From: Fodinicurvata sp. EGI_FJ10296
GTDB lineage: Bacteria; Pseudomonadota; Alphaproteobacteria; DSM-16000; Inquilinaceae
Assembly (NCBI RefSeq): GCF_040712075.1
Contig: NZ_JBFCVL010000009.1
Location: forward strand, 186,001 to 250,000
Direction of reading: 5' to 3'
DNA: 64,000 bases
Notes under the pieces: generated by a model
Told to the model about the DNA's origin: nothing
Databases searched by the model: none
The model's input: the letters and a program-made list of their open reading frames with translations, nothing else
Shown: positions 53,780 through 63,254 of the stretch, piece by piece
Numbering within the stretch: the stretch's first letter is position 1
Layout of the letters: every line of letters starts with the position of its first letter
Position numbers and translations under genes: made by a program

Positions 53780-54880
53780 TCAGTCGGCCGGCGCCCGATA
53801 GTGGCCGGTGCCGATATCCTCCGGGGCGACGGCGACGGATTTCAGGATCGCGTAGCACGTCTGGCCGGGGGCCAGACCCAGGGCGTCGACCGAGCGTTGT
53901 GTCAGGCGTGCGGTCAGGCGTTCATCATCGAGCGACAGCAACACCTGTGCGCCGGGGCCGTGGCCCGGACGGATTTCGGCGATGACCCCTTTCAGGATGT
54001 TCAGGGCCGACAGCCCCTGAGGCCGGCTGCGGGACAGAATGACGTCATGGGCAGCGATGTGAACCCGGATAAAGGCGCCCGGCCGATCGGCCACGCGCGG
54101 CAGCCAAAGTGGGCCTGCTGCGGTTTCAAGCTCGCTCAGCCCGTCGGCATGATGAGCCCGCACCCGCGCGGTCAGAACCGACGCCGCGCCGCGCGCGCCC
54201 ATGGCGGCCACGTCGCCCAGAACCTGCGCGGGCGGTCCGATGGTGGTCACCTTTCCGTGACGAAGGGCAACCACCGTCGTGGCCAGCCGCGCCACCTCGG
54301 CGGAGGCATGGCTGACATACAGAATCGGCGCCGAGATTTCGTCGCGCAGCCGTTCGAAATAGGGCAGGATTTCCGCCTTTCGCGCTTCATCGAGGGCGGC
54401 CAGCGGTTCGTCCGCCAGGATCAGCTTCGGGGCCGCCAGAAGTGCCCTGCCGATCGCCACGCGCTGCTTTTCACCACCTGACAATGCGCCCGGGCGGCGC
54501 GAGAGAAGATGCCCGATCCCGAGCAGGTCAACCACGTGGCTCAGGCTCTCGGTTCGGGCATCGCGCGGGGCGAACCAACGGCCGAACAGCAGGTTCTGCC
54601 GCACGGTGAGATGCGGAAACAGCCGCCCTTCCTGAAAGATGTAACCGAGTCTGCGCCGGTGCGGAGGCAGAAACCGGCGTTTTTCAGTGTCGATCAAGAC
54701 CCAGTCATCGGCGGCAATGCGTCCGCGATCGGGCCGCAAAAGCCCTGCCACGGCGTTTATGACCGTGGTCTTCCCCGAGCCGGACGAGCCGAAAAGAACC
54801 GTCACGCCTGGCGGTGCGTCGAAGGATACATCGAGTTCGAAATCCGCGAAACGGTGGTTCAGGTTGATCGACAGCGTCAT
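53780..54880 (-). CDS. modC: Molybdate ABC transporter ATP-binding protein
   Basis: A 366-residue ATPase. Walker A GSSGSGKTT (about 32), signature LSGGEKQRVAIGRAL (about 128), Walker B LILADEPLAALDE, and a C-terminal Mop/TOBE domain (about 295-360) that binds molybdate in this family. It overlaps modB by ATGA and is the last gene of modABC. Confidence 0.93.
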   Translation of the reverse strand: MTLSINLNHRFADFELDVSFDAPPGVTVLFGSSGSGKTTVINAVAGLLRPDRGRIAADDWVLIDTEKRRFLPPHRRRLGYIFQEGRLFPHLTVRQNLLFGRWFAPRDARTESLSHVVDLLGIGHLLSRRPGALSGGEKQRVAIGRALLAAPKLILADEPLAALDEARKAEILPYFERLRDEISAPILYVSHASAEVARLATTVVALRHGKVTTIGPPAQVLGDVAAMGARGAASVLTARVRAHHADGLSELETAAGPLWLPRVADRPGAFIRVHIAAHDVILSRSRPQGLSALNILKGVIAEIRPGHGPGAQVLLSLDDERLTARLTQRSVDALGLAPGQTCYAILKSVAVAPEDIGTGHYRAPAD

Positions 54881-55587
54881 GTTCCCGACACCAGTTTCGC
54901 CACGCGCCGGGCGACGAATTCCGACAACAGCAGGGCCATCATGGCGATGATGACGGCGACGATGACGAGCCGGCTGGCCGCCTCCTGCCCGCCGGGAACT
55001 TGCAGGAAGGCATAGATCGCCGATGGGATGGTCTGGGTGTGACCCGGAATGTTCGAAACGAAAGTGATCGTTGCCCCAAATTCGCCCATGGCTTTGGCAA
55101 AGGCGAGAATTGACCCCGCGATAATTCCCGGCAGGATCAGCGGCAGCGTGACCGTCGCGAAGACCCACGGCTTCGACGCGCCCAGGGTGGCCGCCGCCGC
55201 CTCAAGTTTCGGGTCGACGGCCTCGATCGCCAACCGGATCGCGCGGACCATCAGTGGAAAGGCCATGACGGCGGCGGCTACCGCCGCACCGGTCCAGCGA
55301 AATGACAGCACGATGCCGAACCATTCATCCAGGAACACACCCACCGATCCGCGCCGCCCGAAGGTGATCAGCAAGAGATATCCGGTCACCACAGGCGGCA
55401 GGATCAGCGGCAGATGTACGATGCCGTTGAGCAATTGCTTGCCGGGAAACGACCAGCGCGCCAGTGCGTAGGCCACGAAAATGCCGATCGGCAGGCTGGC
55501 CAATGTTGCCAGGAGAGAAACGCGCAACGACAGGCGAACGGCTTGCCACTCGTCCGGGCCGAGCCACCCCGTCACAGCGTCGCCCAT
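54877..55587 (-). CDS. modB: Molybdate ABC transporter permease
   Basis: A 236-residue permease with five to six helices and an EAA-type loop around AAAATLGASKPWVFATVTLP (about 140). The ATG at 55587 is preferred over the TTG three bases upstream. It forms the membrane channel for molybdate or tungstate with ModA and ModC. Confidence 0.92.
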   Translation of the reverse strand: MGDAVTGWLGPDEWQAVRLSLRVSLLATLASLPIGIFVAYALARWSFPGKQLLNGIVHLPLILPPVVTGYLLLITFGRRGSVGVFLDEWFGIVLSFRWTGAAVAAAVMAFPLMVRAIRLAIEAVDPKLEAAAATLGASKPWVFATVTLPLILPGIIAGSILAFAKAMGEFGATITFVSNIPGHTQTIPSAIYAFLQVPGGQEAASRLVIVAVIIAMMALLLSEFVARRVAKLVSGT

Positions 55588-55602
55588 CAAATCAGGTCTC
55601 CA

Positions 55603-56382
55603 TCAGTCAAGAACGGTGAAACCGAACTCGGCCCAGATCCGGGCTGCCGTATCGGATCCGAGCCAATCGAGAAAGTCCTCGGCCTCTGCGGCGCTGCTCT
55701 GGGCGGTGATGGCGGCGGGATAAGTGATCGGCGTGTGGCTGTCCTCGGGAAAGGTGCCGATGGCGGTGACGGTGTCTTCGACCGCCGCGTCGGTGGCAAA
55801 TACGATGCCCAGCGGTGCTTCTCCCTGGGCCACGAATGCCAGGGCCGCGCGGACGTTGTCGGATTGCGCCACGAGCGGTGCGACATCGTCCCACAGCCCA
55901 AGCGCGGTGAGCGCCTCGCGCCCATAAATTCCGGCGGGCACGGCGTTGACCAGCGCCATGGCCAGCCGTTCGTCGCCCAGCATTCCGGCGAGATCGAGGG
56001 TTTCGTCGATGACGACCGGATCGGCATTCGCGCCGTGCGCGACCAGAACCAACCGGTTGCCCAGAACATCGGTTCGCGTTCCGTCGCGCAGATCGCCCGA
56101 AGTTTCGACCGCATCCATCCAATCGGCGTTGGCCGAAAAAAAGATGTCGGCGGGCGCGCCTGCCTGAATTTGACGGGCGAGCTGCGACGACCCGGCGAAA
56201 GAGACAATAGCGCTGTTGCCGGTCTCGGCCATCCAGGCCTCGGCCACCGCATTGAGGGCGTTGGTGAGACTGGCAGCCGCAAAGACAAGAACCCGATCAT
56301 CTGCCGCCCGCGCGGGCGTTGCCGCTGCGGTCAGGGAAATTATCGATGCCAGGATGACACGGTGTACGGCGAGGACGGGCAT
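55603..56382 (-). CDS. modA: Molybdate ABC transporter substrate-binding protein
   Basis: A 259-residue periplasmic protein from the ATG at 56382 (an upstream GTG is poorly placed relative to GGGAG). The signal peptide ends near ATPARA. Mature landmarks are VFAAASLTNALNAVAEAW and FAGSSQLARQIQAGAPADIFFSA, whose serines bind the oxyanion. It delivers molybdate to ModB/ModC. Confidence 0.94.
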   Translation of the reverse strand: MPVLAVHRVILASIISLTAAATPARAADDRVLVFAAASLTNALNAVAEAWMAETGNSAIVSFAGSSQLARQIQAGAPADIFFSANADWMDAVETSGDLRDGTRTDVLGNRLVLVAHGANADPVVIDETLDLAGMLGDERLAMALVNAVPAGIYGREALTALGLWDDVAPLVAQSDNVRAALAFVAQGEAPLGIVFATDAAVEDTVTAIGTFPEDSHTPITYPAAITAQSSAAEAEDFLDWLGSDTAARIWAEFGFTVLD

Positions 56383-56410
56383 GAAGGTCACTCCCGGGTG
56401 GATGTCTTTT

Positions 56411-56435
56411 GGTTATGTTTGCGTATACATATCGC
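56411..56435 (-). promoter_or_regulatory. Candidate ModE operator upstream of modA
   Basis: The 86 bases between modE and modA contain GGTTATGT, an 8-base spacer and ACATATCG, an imperfect dyad whose arms resemble the TATATA-type halves of ModE boxes. It lies about 30 bases upstream of the modA start. The match to the consensus is partial. Confidence 0.45.
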
Positions 56436-56468
56436 AGGAGTCGACCTTTGGAGCAAACGTTATCTGTC

Positions 56469-56831
56469 TTAGAGAGACTCCTTGAGCAGCGCTTGAATCG
56501 CGCTCAGACGGTCTGCCCCGGCCTCTGCGGCCTCGGATTCGAAGAGGCGGTAGAGCGACAGGACCTGGCGTCCCGTTTCAGTCAGCAGTGCGCCGCCGCC
56601 GCCGGGTCCGCCGCGCGAACTTTCCACCAGCGGGGCGCGGAACATGGCGTTCAGCGTTTCGATCAACATCCAGGCGCGCTTATAGCTCATCCCCATTTCG
56701 CGGCCGGCGGCGGCGATTGATCCGCAACGATCGATCCGCTCCAGCAATTCCGCCTTGCCGGGGCCAATCATTCCGGTTTCGTTGAAAACAATGCGGATGT
56801 GCAGCCGGGGGCTTGGGGATGTCTCTTCCAT
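56469..56831 (-). CDS. modE: ModE-type winged-helix regulator, DNA-binding domain only
   Basis: A 120-residue protein corresponding to the N-terminal domain of ModE (KAELLERIDRCGSIAAAGR, then MSYKRAWMLIETLN and SRGGPGGGGALLTETG). The C-terminal molybdate-binding Mop pair of E. coli ModE is absent, as in many single-domain ModE proteins. ATG 56831 was chosen for family fit. It lies just upstream of modA on the same strand, so it probably regulates modABC. Confidence 0.9.
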   Translation of the reverse strand: MEETSPSPRLHIRIVFNETGMIGPGKAELLERIDRCGSIAAAGREMGMSYKRAWMLIETLNAMFRAPLVESSRGGPGGGGALLTETGRQVLSLYRLFESEAAEAGADRLSAIQALLKESL

Positions 56832-56886
56832 AGCGCCACAATCAATCGCCCGACCGCGCCATGCAAGCCGGATTGGCCTTGGGTGG

Positions 56887-57672
56887 TCAGACGACGATCT
56901 CGGCGGATCGCAGGCCGGTCTGGGGCGACCAGTCATGGACGGCGTAGCACACCCGTTCCCCCGCCGCGCGTTGCAGGTCGTCCGTCGTCTGCGCCAATGG
57001 CAGGCGATAGGCGGTGGATGGGCCGACCCACGACGACGCCCCGCAAAAGGTCGCGGCCATGGGGCGATGCAGGTGCCCGGAAAGACTGCCGATCAGCCCG
57101 CCATGGCGGGCGAGCAGCGCAGCCAGGGCGTCGGTACCCTCGCAAGCGGGTTGGCCGGGCATGATCGTCGGAACGAAGGGCGGGTGGTGCATGGCGATGA
57201 TGACGGGCCGGTTCGCGGCGTGGGTCAGGCGTTCCCCGACCCAGACCAGCCGTCGGGCACAAAGCCGCCCCTCGGTTGCGCCGTCCACCAGGCTGTCCAG
57301 CATGAGCACGACCGGCAGGCCGCCGCCAGGGTCGATCGCCGTCTGAACAAAGTCGGTCGCATTATAGTCGGGGGCGAAACGCCAGTTTTCGGCGAGGCGG
57401 CAAAGCGCGGCGCGGTCGTCGTGATTGCCGGGCAGCAGAGCCATCGGCGGCATATCCGCCGGCAGCGCATCGATGATCGCAGCTACGGCCGCGTATTCGT
57501 CCGCACGCGCATCATTTGCCAGATCGCCGGTCAGCAGAACCAGGTCGGGCGCGGGGTCGAGGGTACGGCAATGGTCAAGGGCCGCCTTGAACCGCTGTCC
57601 GGTATCGATAGCGTCGGCGCGCAAGGTGCCGGTCGCGGTGACATGGGGATCGGTGATCTGAACGACGCGCAT
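56887..57672 (-). CDS. Calcineurin-like phosphodiesterase (CpdA/GpdQ-like)
   Basis: A 261-residue class III phosphodiesterase. Metal motifs: ITDPHV (about 7), LLTGDLAND (about 47), PGNHDDR (about 83), AMHHPP (about 160) and SGHLHRPM (about 194). The set and order match CpdA-type cAMP phosphodiesterases and glycerophosphodiesterase GpdQ. The ATG at 57672 follows a GAGCAGG-type box. If it hydrolyses cAMP, it would oppose the CHASE2 adenylate cyclase made elsewhere in the window; this link is inference. Confidence 0.82.
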   Translation of the reverse strand: MRVVQITDPHVTATGTLRADAIDTGQRFKAALDHCRTLDPAPDLVLLTGDLANDARADEYAAVAAIIDALPADMPPMALLPGNHDDRAALCRLAENWRFAPDYNATDFVQTAIDPGGGLPVVLMLDSLVDGATEGRLCARRLVWVGERLTHAANRPVIIAMHHPPFVPTIMPGQPACEGTDALAALLARHGGLIGSLSGHLHRPMAATFCGASSWVGPSTAYRLPLAQTTDDLQRAAGERVCYAVHDWSPQTGLRSAEIVV

Positions 57673-57893
57673 TGATAGCCTGCTCTTCCCGACTTTCAGG
57701 AATAGAAGTCGCTCGATCAATAAGCATTCAAACTTCTCAGCAGCGTTACAGTGCGATGAAGAAATTGTTAAATCGCGACACCACTCGGGCCCGGCCATGG
57801 CGCCGCTCTCGTTTTTGGGCGTGATCTTGCCGGTTAGGGCTGGCGGTTCACCGTGGCGGCCCGGCACGGCACCAGGATCGAGGCGGTGGTGGT

Positions 57894-57919
57894 CCGGCCG
57901 GTCGAGTAGCGCCGGCCGG
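57894..57919. repeat. Inverted repeat downstream of putA
   Basis: Two perfect CCGGCCGG octamers (57894-57901 and 57912-57919) with a 10-base spacer lie 11 bases beyond the putA stop. They could form a hairpin; there is no T-tract in the direction of putA transcription, so termination is uncertain. Confidence 0.4.
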
Positions 57920-57929
57920 TTTGACTGCG

Positions 57930-60900
57930 TCAGTCCCCGAGACTCAGCAGCGAGGCGTTGCCGCCGGCGGCGGTGACGTCGATGGTCAGGACCCTTTCGG
58001 TGGCGAAGCGGTGGAGGTAGTGCGGACCGCCGGCTTTCGGGCCGGTGCCGGACAGCCCCTCGCCACCGAAGGGCTGGACGCCGACCACGGCGCCGATCGT
58101 GTTGCGGTTGACATAGGTGTTGCCGATCCGCGACCGGGCCTGAATCTGCCGGCCCTTTTCCTCGATCCGGGTCTGGATGCCCATGGTCAGTCCATAGCCT
58201 GCGCGTGTGATGTCGTCCACGACCCTGTCCAGATCCTGTGCCCTGAACCGGGCGACATGCAGGATCGGGCCGAAGATTTCGCGGTCGAGCGCGCCGATGC
58301 CCTCGACCTCGTAGACATGCGGTCCGAAAAACGTGCCATCGGTTGTGCCCGGCTCCGGGTCGATCTTGTGGATCAGCGTCGCATCGCGCTTCATGCGGCG
58401 CACATGCTGATTCAGCATGGTCAGCGCATCGACATCGATCACGGGACCGACATCCGTGGCCAGCAGGGACGGATCGCCGACCCGCAGATCCGCCATTGCG
58501 CCCTTGAGCATGGTCAGGAAGGTGTCGGCGATATCCTCCTGCAGATAGAGGATTCTCAGTGCCGAGCAGCGTTGCCCGGCGCTGCCGAAGGCCGACAGCA
58601 ATACGTCGCGGATGGTCTGTTCCGGCAATGCCGTGGAGTCGACAATCATGGCGTTCAGCCCGCCGGTTTCGGCGATCAGCGGAACGATCGGCCCGGACCG
58701 ATTGGCCAGCGTCCGGTTGATCGCCTTGGCTGTGTCGAGCGACCCGGTGAACGCCACCCCCGCGACGCGATTGTCCGCCACCAGACGACCGCCGATAGCC
58801 GCGCCGGGTCCGGGAACGAGTTGCAGGACGTCGGTCGGAATGCCGCACTGGTGAAAGATGGTCGTGGCGGCGTGGGCGACCAGCACGGTTTGTTCGGCGG
58901 GCTTGGCGATGACGGTGTTGCCCGCCGCCAGAGCGGCCGCGATCTGGCCGGTAAAGATCGCCAGCGGGAAATTCCATGGGCTGATGCAGACGAAAACGCC
59001 GCGGCCATGCAGTTGCAGTTCGTTGTGCTCGCCGGTCGGGCCGGGCAGAACCGTCGGGGTCGCGAATTCGTCGCGCGCCTGCCGGGCGTAATAGCGCAGG
59101 AAGTCGACCGCCTCGCGCACTTCGGCCACGCCGTCGGCCATCGTCTTGCCCGCCTCGCGCGTGCAGACCGCCATCAGGGCCGCGCATTGAGCCTCGAATG
59201 CATCGGCGACGGCCTCCAGCCGTGCCGCGCGCTCGATCGCCGGTGTGGCGTCCCAGCGCGGATAGGCGGCGTCGGCGGCGGCCAGCGCCGCGTCGGCGGT
59301 CGCGGTATCGGCATCGACGACGCGACCGACCTCGACCCGGTTGTCGGCGGGGCTGAGAACGGCGCGGTCCCCGCTGCCCCTGCCGCCCTTGTAGGCGGCC
59401 CCCTCATCAGCGGTTGTATGTCCGTGGACAAGGGGGGCGGCGCGATACGACATGTCAGCCAAACCGGCGAACGCGGCCGCGAGGGCGTCGAGTGCCACCG
59501 TGTCGCTGAGATCGATGCCACGGCTGTTGCGCCGTGTCGGCCCGTACAGGTCGCGGGGCAGGGGGATCGCGGGATGGGGTTTTGGGTCGGTATCGGCCAG
59601 TTTCTCCACCGGATCGGCGACGATGTCGGCGACCGGCGTCGCATCGTCGGTCAGGCGGTTCACGAAAGATGAATTGGCGCCGTTCTCCAGCAGGCGGCGG
59701 ACGAGATAGGACAGCAATTCCTTGTGTCCGCCGACCGGGGCATAGATGCGTGTCGGCGTGTGGATGGTCCCGGAAGGAGAGATCACCCGCTCGTACAGGG
59801 CCTCGCCCATGCCGTGCAGCCGCTGGAATTCGAACGGTTTGTTGCCGGCGATTTCCGCGACCGCCGCCACCGTGTGGGCGTTATGGGTCGCGAACATCGG
59901 GTAAAAGCAGTCGGGCTTGGCCAGCAGCCGTTTTGCGCAGGCGATATAGGATGTATCCGTCGCCGTCTTGCGGGTGAAGACCGGGTAGCCCTCGAGTCCC
60001 TGTTCCTGGCTGCGCTTGATCTCGGTATCCCAGTACGCGCCCTTGACCAGCCGGACCATCATGCGCCGGCCATGGGCCGTGGCCATGTCGGCCAGCATGT
60101 CGATGATGGCCGTCGCCCGCTTCTGATAGGCCTGAATTGCCAGCCCGAACCCGTTCCAGCCGGAAAGCGAGGGGTCGCCGGAGACCCGCTCGATGACCTC
60201 CAGCGAGAGTTCCAGCCGGTCGGCCTCCTCGGTGTCGACGGTGAAGGAGAGGTTGGCGGTTTTTGCCTGCCGGGCCAGCGCAATGACCAGCGGCGTCAGT
60301 TCCTCCAGCACCTGGGCGCGGCGCGCCACCTCGAACCGGGGATGAAGCGCCGACAGCTTGACGGAGATGCCCGGCCGTTCCTCGACACTGTCGCCCCGGG
60401 CCGCCTTGCCGATCGCCGCGATCGCGTTCTCGTACGACTTGTAATAGGCCTGAGCGTCGGCGCGCGTTCGCGCGGCCTCGCCCAGCATATCGAACGAGTA
60501 GCGATAGTCCTTGTCGGTTCTGTCCAGCGCCTCGTCGATCGTCCGGCCGAGGACGAACTGACGGCCCATGATGTTCATGGCGCGCCGCACGGCGGACCGG
60601 ATCACCGGTTCGCCACTACGCTTGATCAGGCGGTTCATGGTTGACGACAGGCCCTGGGCGGAGAAAGCGCCCGGCCCGACGATGCGCCCGGAAATCATCA
60701 GGCCCAGCGTGGAGGCGTTGACGAAAAGCGAGTCGCTGTGGCCGAGATGCTTGTCCCACTGTGACGTCGAGAGCTTGTCGCGGATCAGGCTGTCGGCGGT
60801 ATCGGCATCCGGCACGCGAAGGAGCGCCTCGGCCAGACACATCAGAACGATACCCTCGTGCGAGGACAGGTCATATTCGTGCATGAAGGCGTCGATGCCG

Positions 60901-61094
60901 CCGGGATTGCGCCGTCCCGACCGGACGGCGGTCACCAGATCGCGCGCAAGACCGTCGATCCGCGCCTTGGCGTCCGACACGAACCGTGCCTCGGTAATCA
61001 GACGCTCGACCAGGGGGCCCTCGTCGCAGCGGTAGAGGCGGGCGACGGCGTCGCGCCACTCCGGACGGGGAGGATCGGTGATATCATCCAGCAT
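57930..61094 (-). CDS. putA: Bifunctional proline dehydrogenase/P5C dehydrogenase
   Basis: A 1054-residue enzyme converting proline to glutamate in two steps. The FAD-dependent proline dehydrogenase half (about 30-480) has RPGISVKLSALHPRFE and the RRMMVRLVKGAYWDTEIK region. The aldehyde dehydrogenase half (about 540-1030) has ISPWNFPLAIF, catalytic Glu in ETGGLNAMIVD and catalytic Cys in FGSAGQRCSALR. It lacks the N-terminal ribbon-helix-helix domain of trifunctional PutA, so it is not self-repressing. Like the 5-oxoprolinase module, its end product is glutamate. Confidence 0.95.
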   Translation of the reverse strand: MLDDITDPPRPEWRDAVARLYRCDEGPLVERLITEARFVSDAKARIDGLARDLVTAVRSGRRNPGGIDAFMHEYDLSSHEGIVLMCLAEALLRVPDADTADSLIRDKLSTSQWDKHLGHSDSLFVNASTLGLMISGRIVGPGAFSAQGLSSTMNRLIKRSGEPVIRSAVRRAMNIMGRQFVLGRTIDEALDRTDKDYRYSFDMLGEAARTRADAQAYYKSYENAIAAIGKAARGDSVEERPGISVKLSALHPRFEVARRAQVLEELTPLVIALARQAKTANLSFTVDTEEADRLELSLEVIERVSGDPSLSGWNGFGLAIQAYQKRATAIIDMLADMATAHGRRMMVRLVKGAYWDTEIKRSQEQGLEGYPVFTRKTATDTSYIACAKRLLAKPDCFYPMFATHNAHTVAAVAEIAGNKPFEFQRLHGMGEALYERVISPSGTIHTPTRIYAPVGGHKELLSYLVRRLLENGANSSFVNRLTDDATPVADIVADPVEKLADTDPKPHPAIPLPRDLYGPTRRNSRGIDLSDTVALDALAAAFAGLADMSYRAAPLVHGHTTADEGAAYKGGRGSGDRAVLSPADNRVEVGRVVDADTATADAALAAADAAYPRWDATPAIERAARLEAVADAFEAQCAALMAVCTREAGKTMADGVAEVREAVDFLRYYARQARDEFATPTVLPGPTGEHNELQLHGRGVFVCISPWNFPLAIFTGQIAAALAAGNTVIAKPAEQTVLVAHAATTIFHQCGIPTDVLQLVPGPGAAIGGRLVADNRVAGVAFTGSLDTAKAINRTLANRSGPIVPLIAETGGLNAMIVDSTALPEQTIRDVLLSAFGSAGQRCSALRILYLQEDIADTFLTMLKGAMADLRVGDPSLLATDVGPVIDVDALTMLNQHVRRMKRDATLIHKIDPEPGTTDGTFFGPHVYEVEGIGALDREIFGPILHVARFRAQDLDRVVDDITRAGYGLTMGIQTRIEEKGRQIQARSRIGNTYVNRNTIGAVVGVQPFGGEGLSGTGPKAGGPHYLHRFATERVLTIDVTAAGGNASLLSLGD

Positions 61095-61411
61095 AACGGC
61101 CCCCTGCAGGCATTTTATGAGAGTGATTTCATGGTATCGCAGATTGGTCGATACAAGAAGCTAAAAATCAGCGAATATACCACATGTTATTCTGAAATTT
61201 TCGGTTATATTCGGTGGTTCAGTCTGTATTGGGCATAGAACGTGGCAGTTTATGCTAAGCACGCCCGATGCATCGCAACGGCAGGATCGGCAACCGGATA
61301 TCGTCCTTGCGGCGGAGCGTGGCGGGTGAAAGGGTGTCGAAGGCGCCAGCCGCCCCGAACGATGCTCGTGGGGCGGAGGTATTGCCCTGAACGACTTAGG
61401 AAGAACCCGCC
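61095..61411. promoter_or_regulatory. Divergent region between putA and the dehalogenase-like gene, with a leader hairpin
   Basis: These 317 bases separate two divergent genes. The putA side (61100-61250) is AT-rich and probably contains its promoter. The other half is GC-rich and includes a hairpin at 61350-61376 (arms CCGCCCC and GGGGCGG, plus an inner ACGA/TCGT helix) about 35 bases before the hydrolase ATG. No known riboswitch class was matched with confidence. Confidence 0.5.
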
Positions 61412-62308
61412 ATGTTCGAGGGATTTCACCGCAGTTTCGTGACGGTCGAGGAAGATATTTCGATTCATGCCATGGTCGGCGGCGAGGGACCGCCGCTGCT
61501 GCTGCTGCACGGCTATCCTCAGACCCAGGCGATGTGGCACGCGGTGGTGCCGGAGCTGGCGAAGCATTTTACCGTCGTCTGCGCCGATCTGCGCGGCTAT
61601 GGCGCGTCTGACAAGCCGTCCGCGCCGGACCCGCATGACAGCGACCACATGCTTTATGCCAAGCGCATCATGGCCGACGACATGGTCTTCATGATGGAGC
61701 AACTGGGCTATATGACCTTCGACGTTGCCGGCCACGATCGTGGCGCCAGGGTCGTTCACAGGCTGGCGCTGGATCATCCCGACGCTGTCCAGCGGGCGGC
61801 GGTGCTGGACATCGTGCCGACGCCCCATGTCTTTGCGACCGTCGATCAGGCGGTGGCGACGGCCTATTACCACTGGTTTTTCCTGATTCAGCCGGACGGC
61901 CTGCCCGAGCATTTCATCGGCAAGGATCCCGAAGGGTATTGTCTGTCTTGCCTCGAACGCTGGTCGAAGGACTCCTCGCGCTTTGAGCCCGCCGCGGTAG
62001 AGGCCTATGTGCAGGCGTTCAGCGACCCGGACACCATCCATGCCAGTTGCGAGGATTATCGCGCCGGTGCGAGCGTCGATCTGGACGATCACGCCCGCGA
62101 CGCCGAGGACGGCAACCGGATCGCGTCGCCGCTGCTGGTTCTGTGGGGTGAAGACGGCTTCGTCGGCTCCCGGTACGACCCCCTGGCGGTTTGGCGCGAC
62201 TATGCCGACGAGGTGACGGGCCACGCGATCCCCGACAGCGGCCATTTCGTGGCCGAGGAAAACCCCGAAGCCACCGCCGCCGCGCTGTTGGCGTTCTTCA
62301 AGCCCTAG
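61412..62308 (+). CDS. Alpha/beta hydrolase, haloacetate dehalogenase-like
   Basis: A 298-residue hydrolase. The nucleophile Asp is in GHDRGARVVHR (about 108), where the DRxxR pattern matches the Asp and two halide/carboxylate-binding arginines of fluoroacetate dehalogenases. YYHWFFL (about 150) supplies the His-Trp pair seen in the same enzymes. The catalytic His is in DSGHFVAEENP (about 272). An epoxide hydrolase or other dehalogenase is possible. Native substrate and expression are unknown. Confidence 0.75.
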   Translation: MFEGFHRSFVTVEEDISIHAMVGGEGPPLLLLHGYPQTQAMWHAVVPELAKHFTVVCADLRGYGASDKPSAPDPHDSDHMLYAKRIMADDMVFMMEQLGYMTFDVAGHDRGARVVHRLALDHPDAVQRAAVLDIVPTPHVFATVDQAVATAYYHWFFLIQPDGLPEHFIGKDPEGYCLSCLERWSKDSSRFEPAAVEAYVQAFSDPDTIHASCEDYRAGASVDLDDHARDAEDGNRIASPLLVLWGEDGFVGSRYDPLAVWRDYADEVTGHAIPDSGHFVAEENPEATAAALLAFFKP

Positions 62309-62323
62309 CAGGGGCCGAGGTGG

Positions 62324-63205
62324 TCAGGCGTTCGCGTTCGGCCGCCGGGAGACGAGAACGATCCCCACGGCCAGCAGCGCCAGGCCGGGAACGAATCCGA
62401 TGCCCGGCGGAATTCCGGCGATGAACCAGTCGGCCATGCCGCCCACCAGGGCGATGACGCCGCCGACCATGCTGAGGACGACCGGCCCGCCGTGCCGCTG
62501 AAGCGCGAAAAAGGCAAGATAGGCCAGGACGGAAAAGGCGACCATCGCCGCGGCGGAGGGCAGCGCGCCGGGGCCGGGTACGATGGCGGCCGGATCGGTC
62601 GTGAGCAGCACGAGGGCAAGCGGAATGCCGACGCACAGTTTCATGGCGGCGGCGAGTGTCGCGACGGATGCGCCCTCCGGCCATTTGACGGTGCGATAGA
62701 CATTGCCGAAGGAAAGCGACAGCGCCACCAGCACGAGCACGAGCAGTGCGTAAAGCGGCATTGCGCCTTCGGTTCCGGCACCGGTCAGAAGCGCGACGCC
62801 CCCTGTGCCCACGGCCACACCGGCCCAACCCAACCCGCCAAGCGGTTTTCGTTGCCAAGCCCAGGCGATCAGGGCCGTCATGACCGGCGTTGCGGCCAGG
62901 GCGGTCGCGACGCGGCCGGCGCTGATCTCCGCCAGCAGCCAGAACAGCATCAGATTGGGAATGGCGATTGCCGTCAGTCCGGAAAGCAGACCATAGGTCA
63001 GCAGCGTGCGGTTGACTTGCGGGCGCGACGGCAACGCGATCAGGGCCAGAACGGTGCCGCCGCCGAGCGCCTGCCAGACGACGGTGGCGAGCGTGCCGGC
63101 GCCGGCGGACCGGGCGGCGCCGGCCGAGGCCAGCATGCCGGCGATCATGGTGCCGGTGATCACCAGCAGAACAATGGCCCGGATCTGACCGCCGGCAATC
63201 GGCAT
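62324..63205 (-). CDS. EamA/DMT-family transporter
   Basis: About 293 residues from the ATG at 63205; a GTG at 63247 is an alternative. Ten membrane helices in two repeats are visible, the usual drug/metabolite transporter layout. EamA-type proteins export amino acids or metabolites; the substrate is not predictable. It lies downstream of lysS on the same strand and may be co-transcribed. Confidence 0.82.
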   Translation of the reverse strand: MPIAGGQIRAIVLLVITGTMIAGMLASAGAARSAGAGTLATVVWQALGGGTVLALIALPSRPQVNRTLLTYGLLSGLTAIAIPNLMLFWLLAEISAGRVATALAATPVMTALIAWAWQRKPLGGLGWAGVAVGTGGVALLTGAGTEGAMPLYALLVLVLVALSLSFGNVYRTVKWPEGASVATLAAAMKLCVGIPLALVLLTTDPAAIVPGPGALPSAAAMVAFSVLAYLAFFALQRHGGPVVLSMVGGVIALVGGMADWFIAGIPPGIGFVPGLALLAVGIVLVSRRPNANA

Positions 63206-63254
63206 CCCGCCGGTGCTTCGTTGGTTGCGGGTATCGCTACGGGTCACGGATACG

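Noticed and set aside
57921-59672. Long plus-strand frame of 583 codons opposite putA
   Set aside because: It is antisense to the certain dehydrogenase domain and typical of high-GC shadow frames.
61321-61411. Glycine riboswitch before the dehalogenase-like gene
   Set aside because: GAAGGCGCC and a following stem are reminiscent, but the downstream conserved core is missing.
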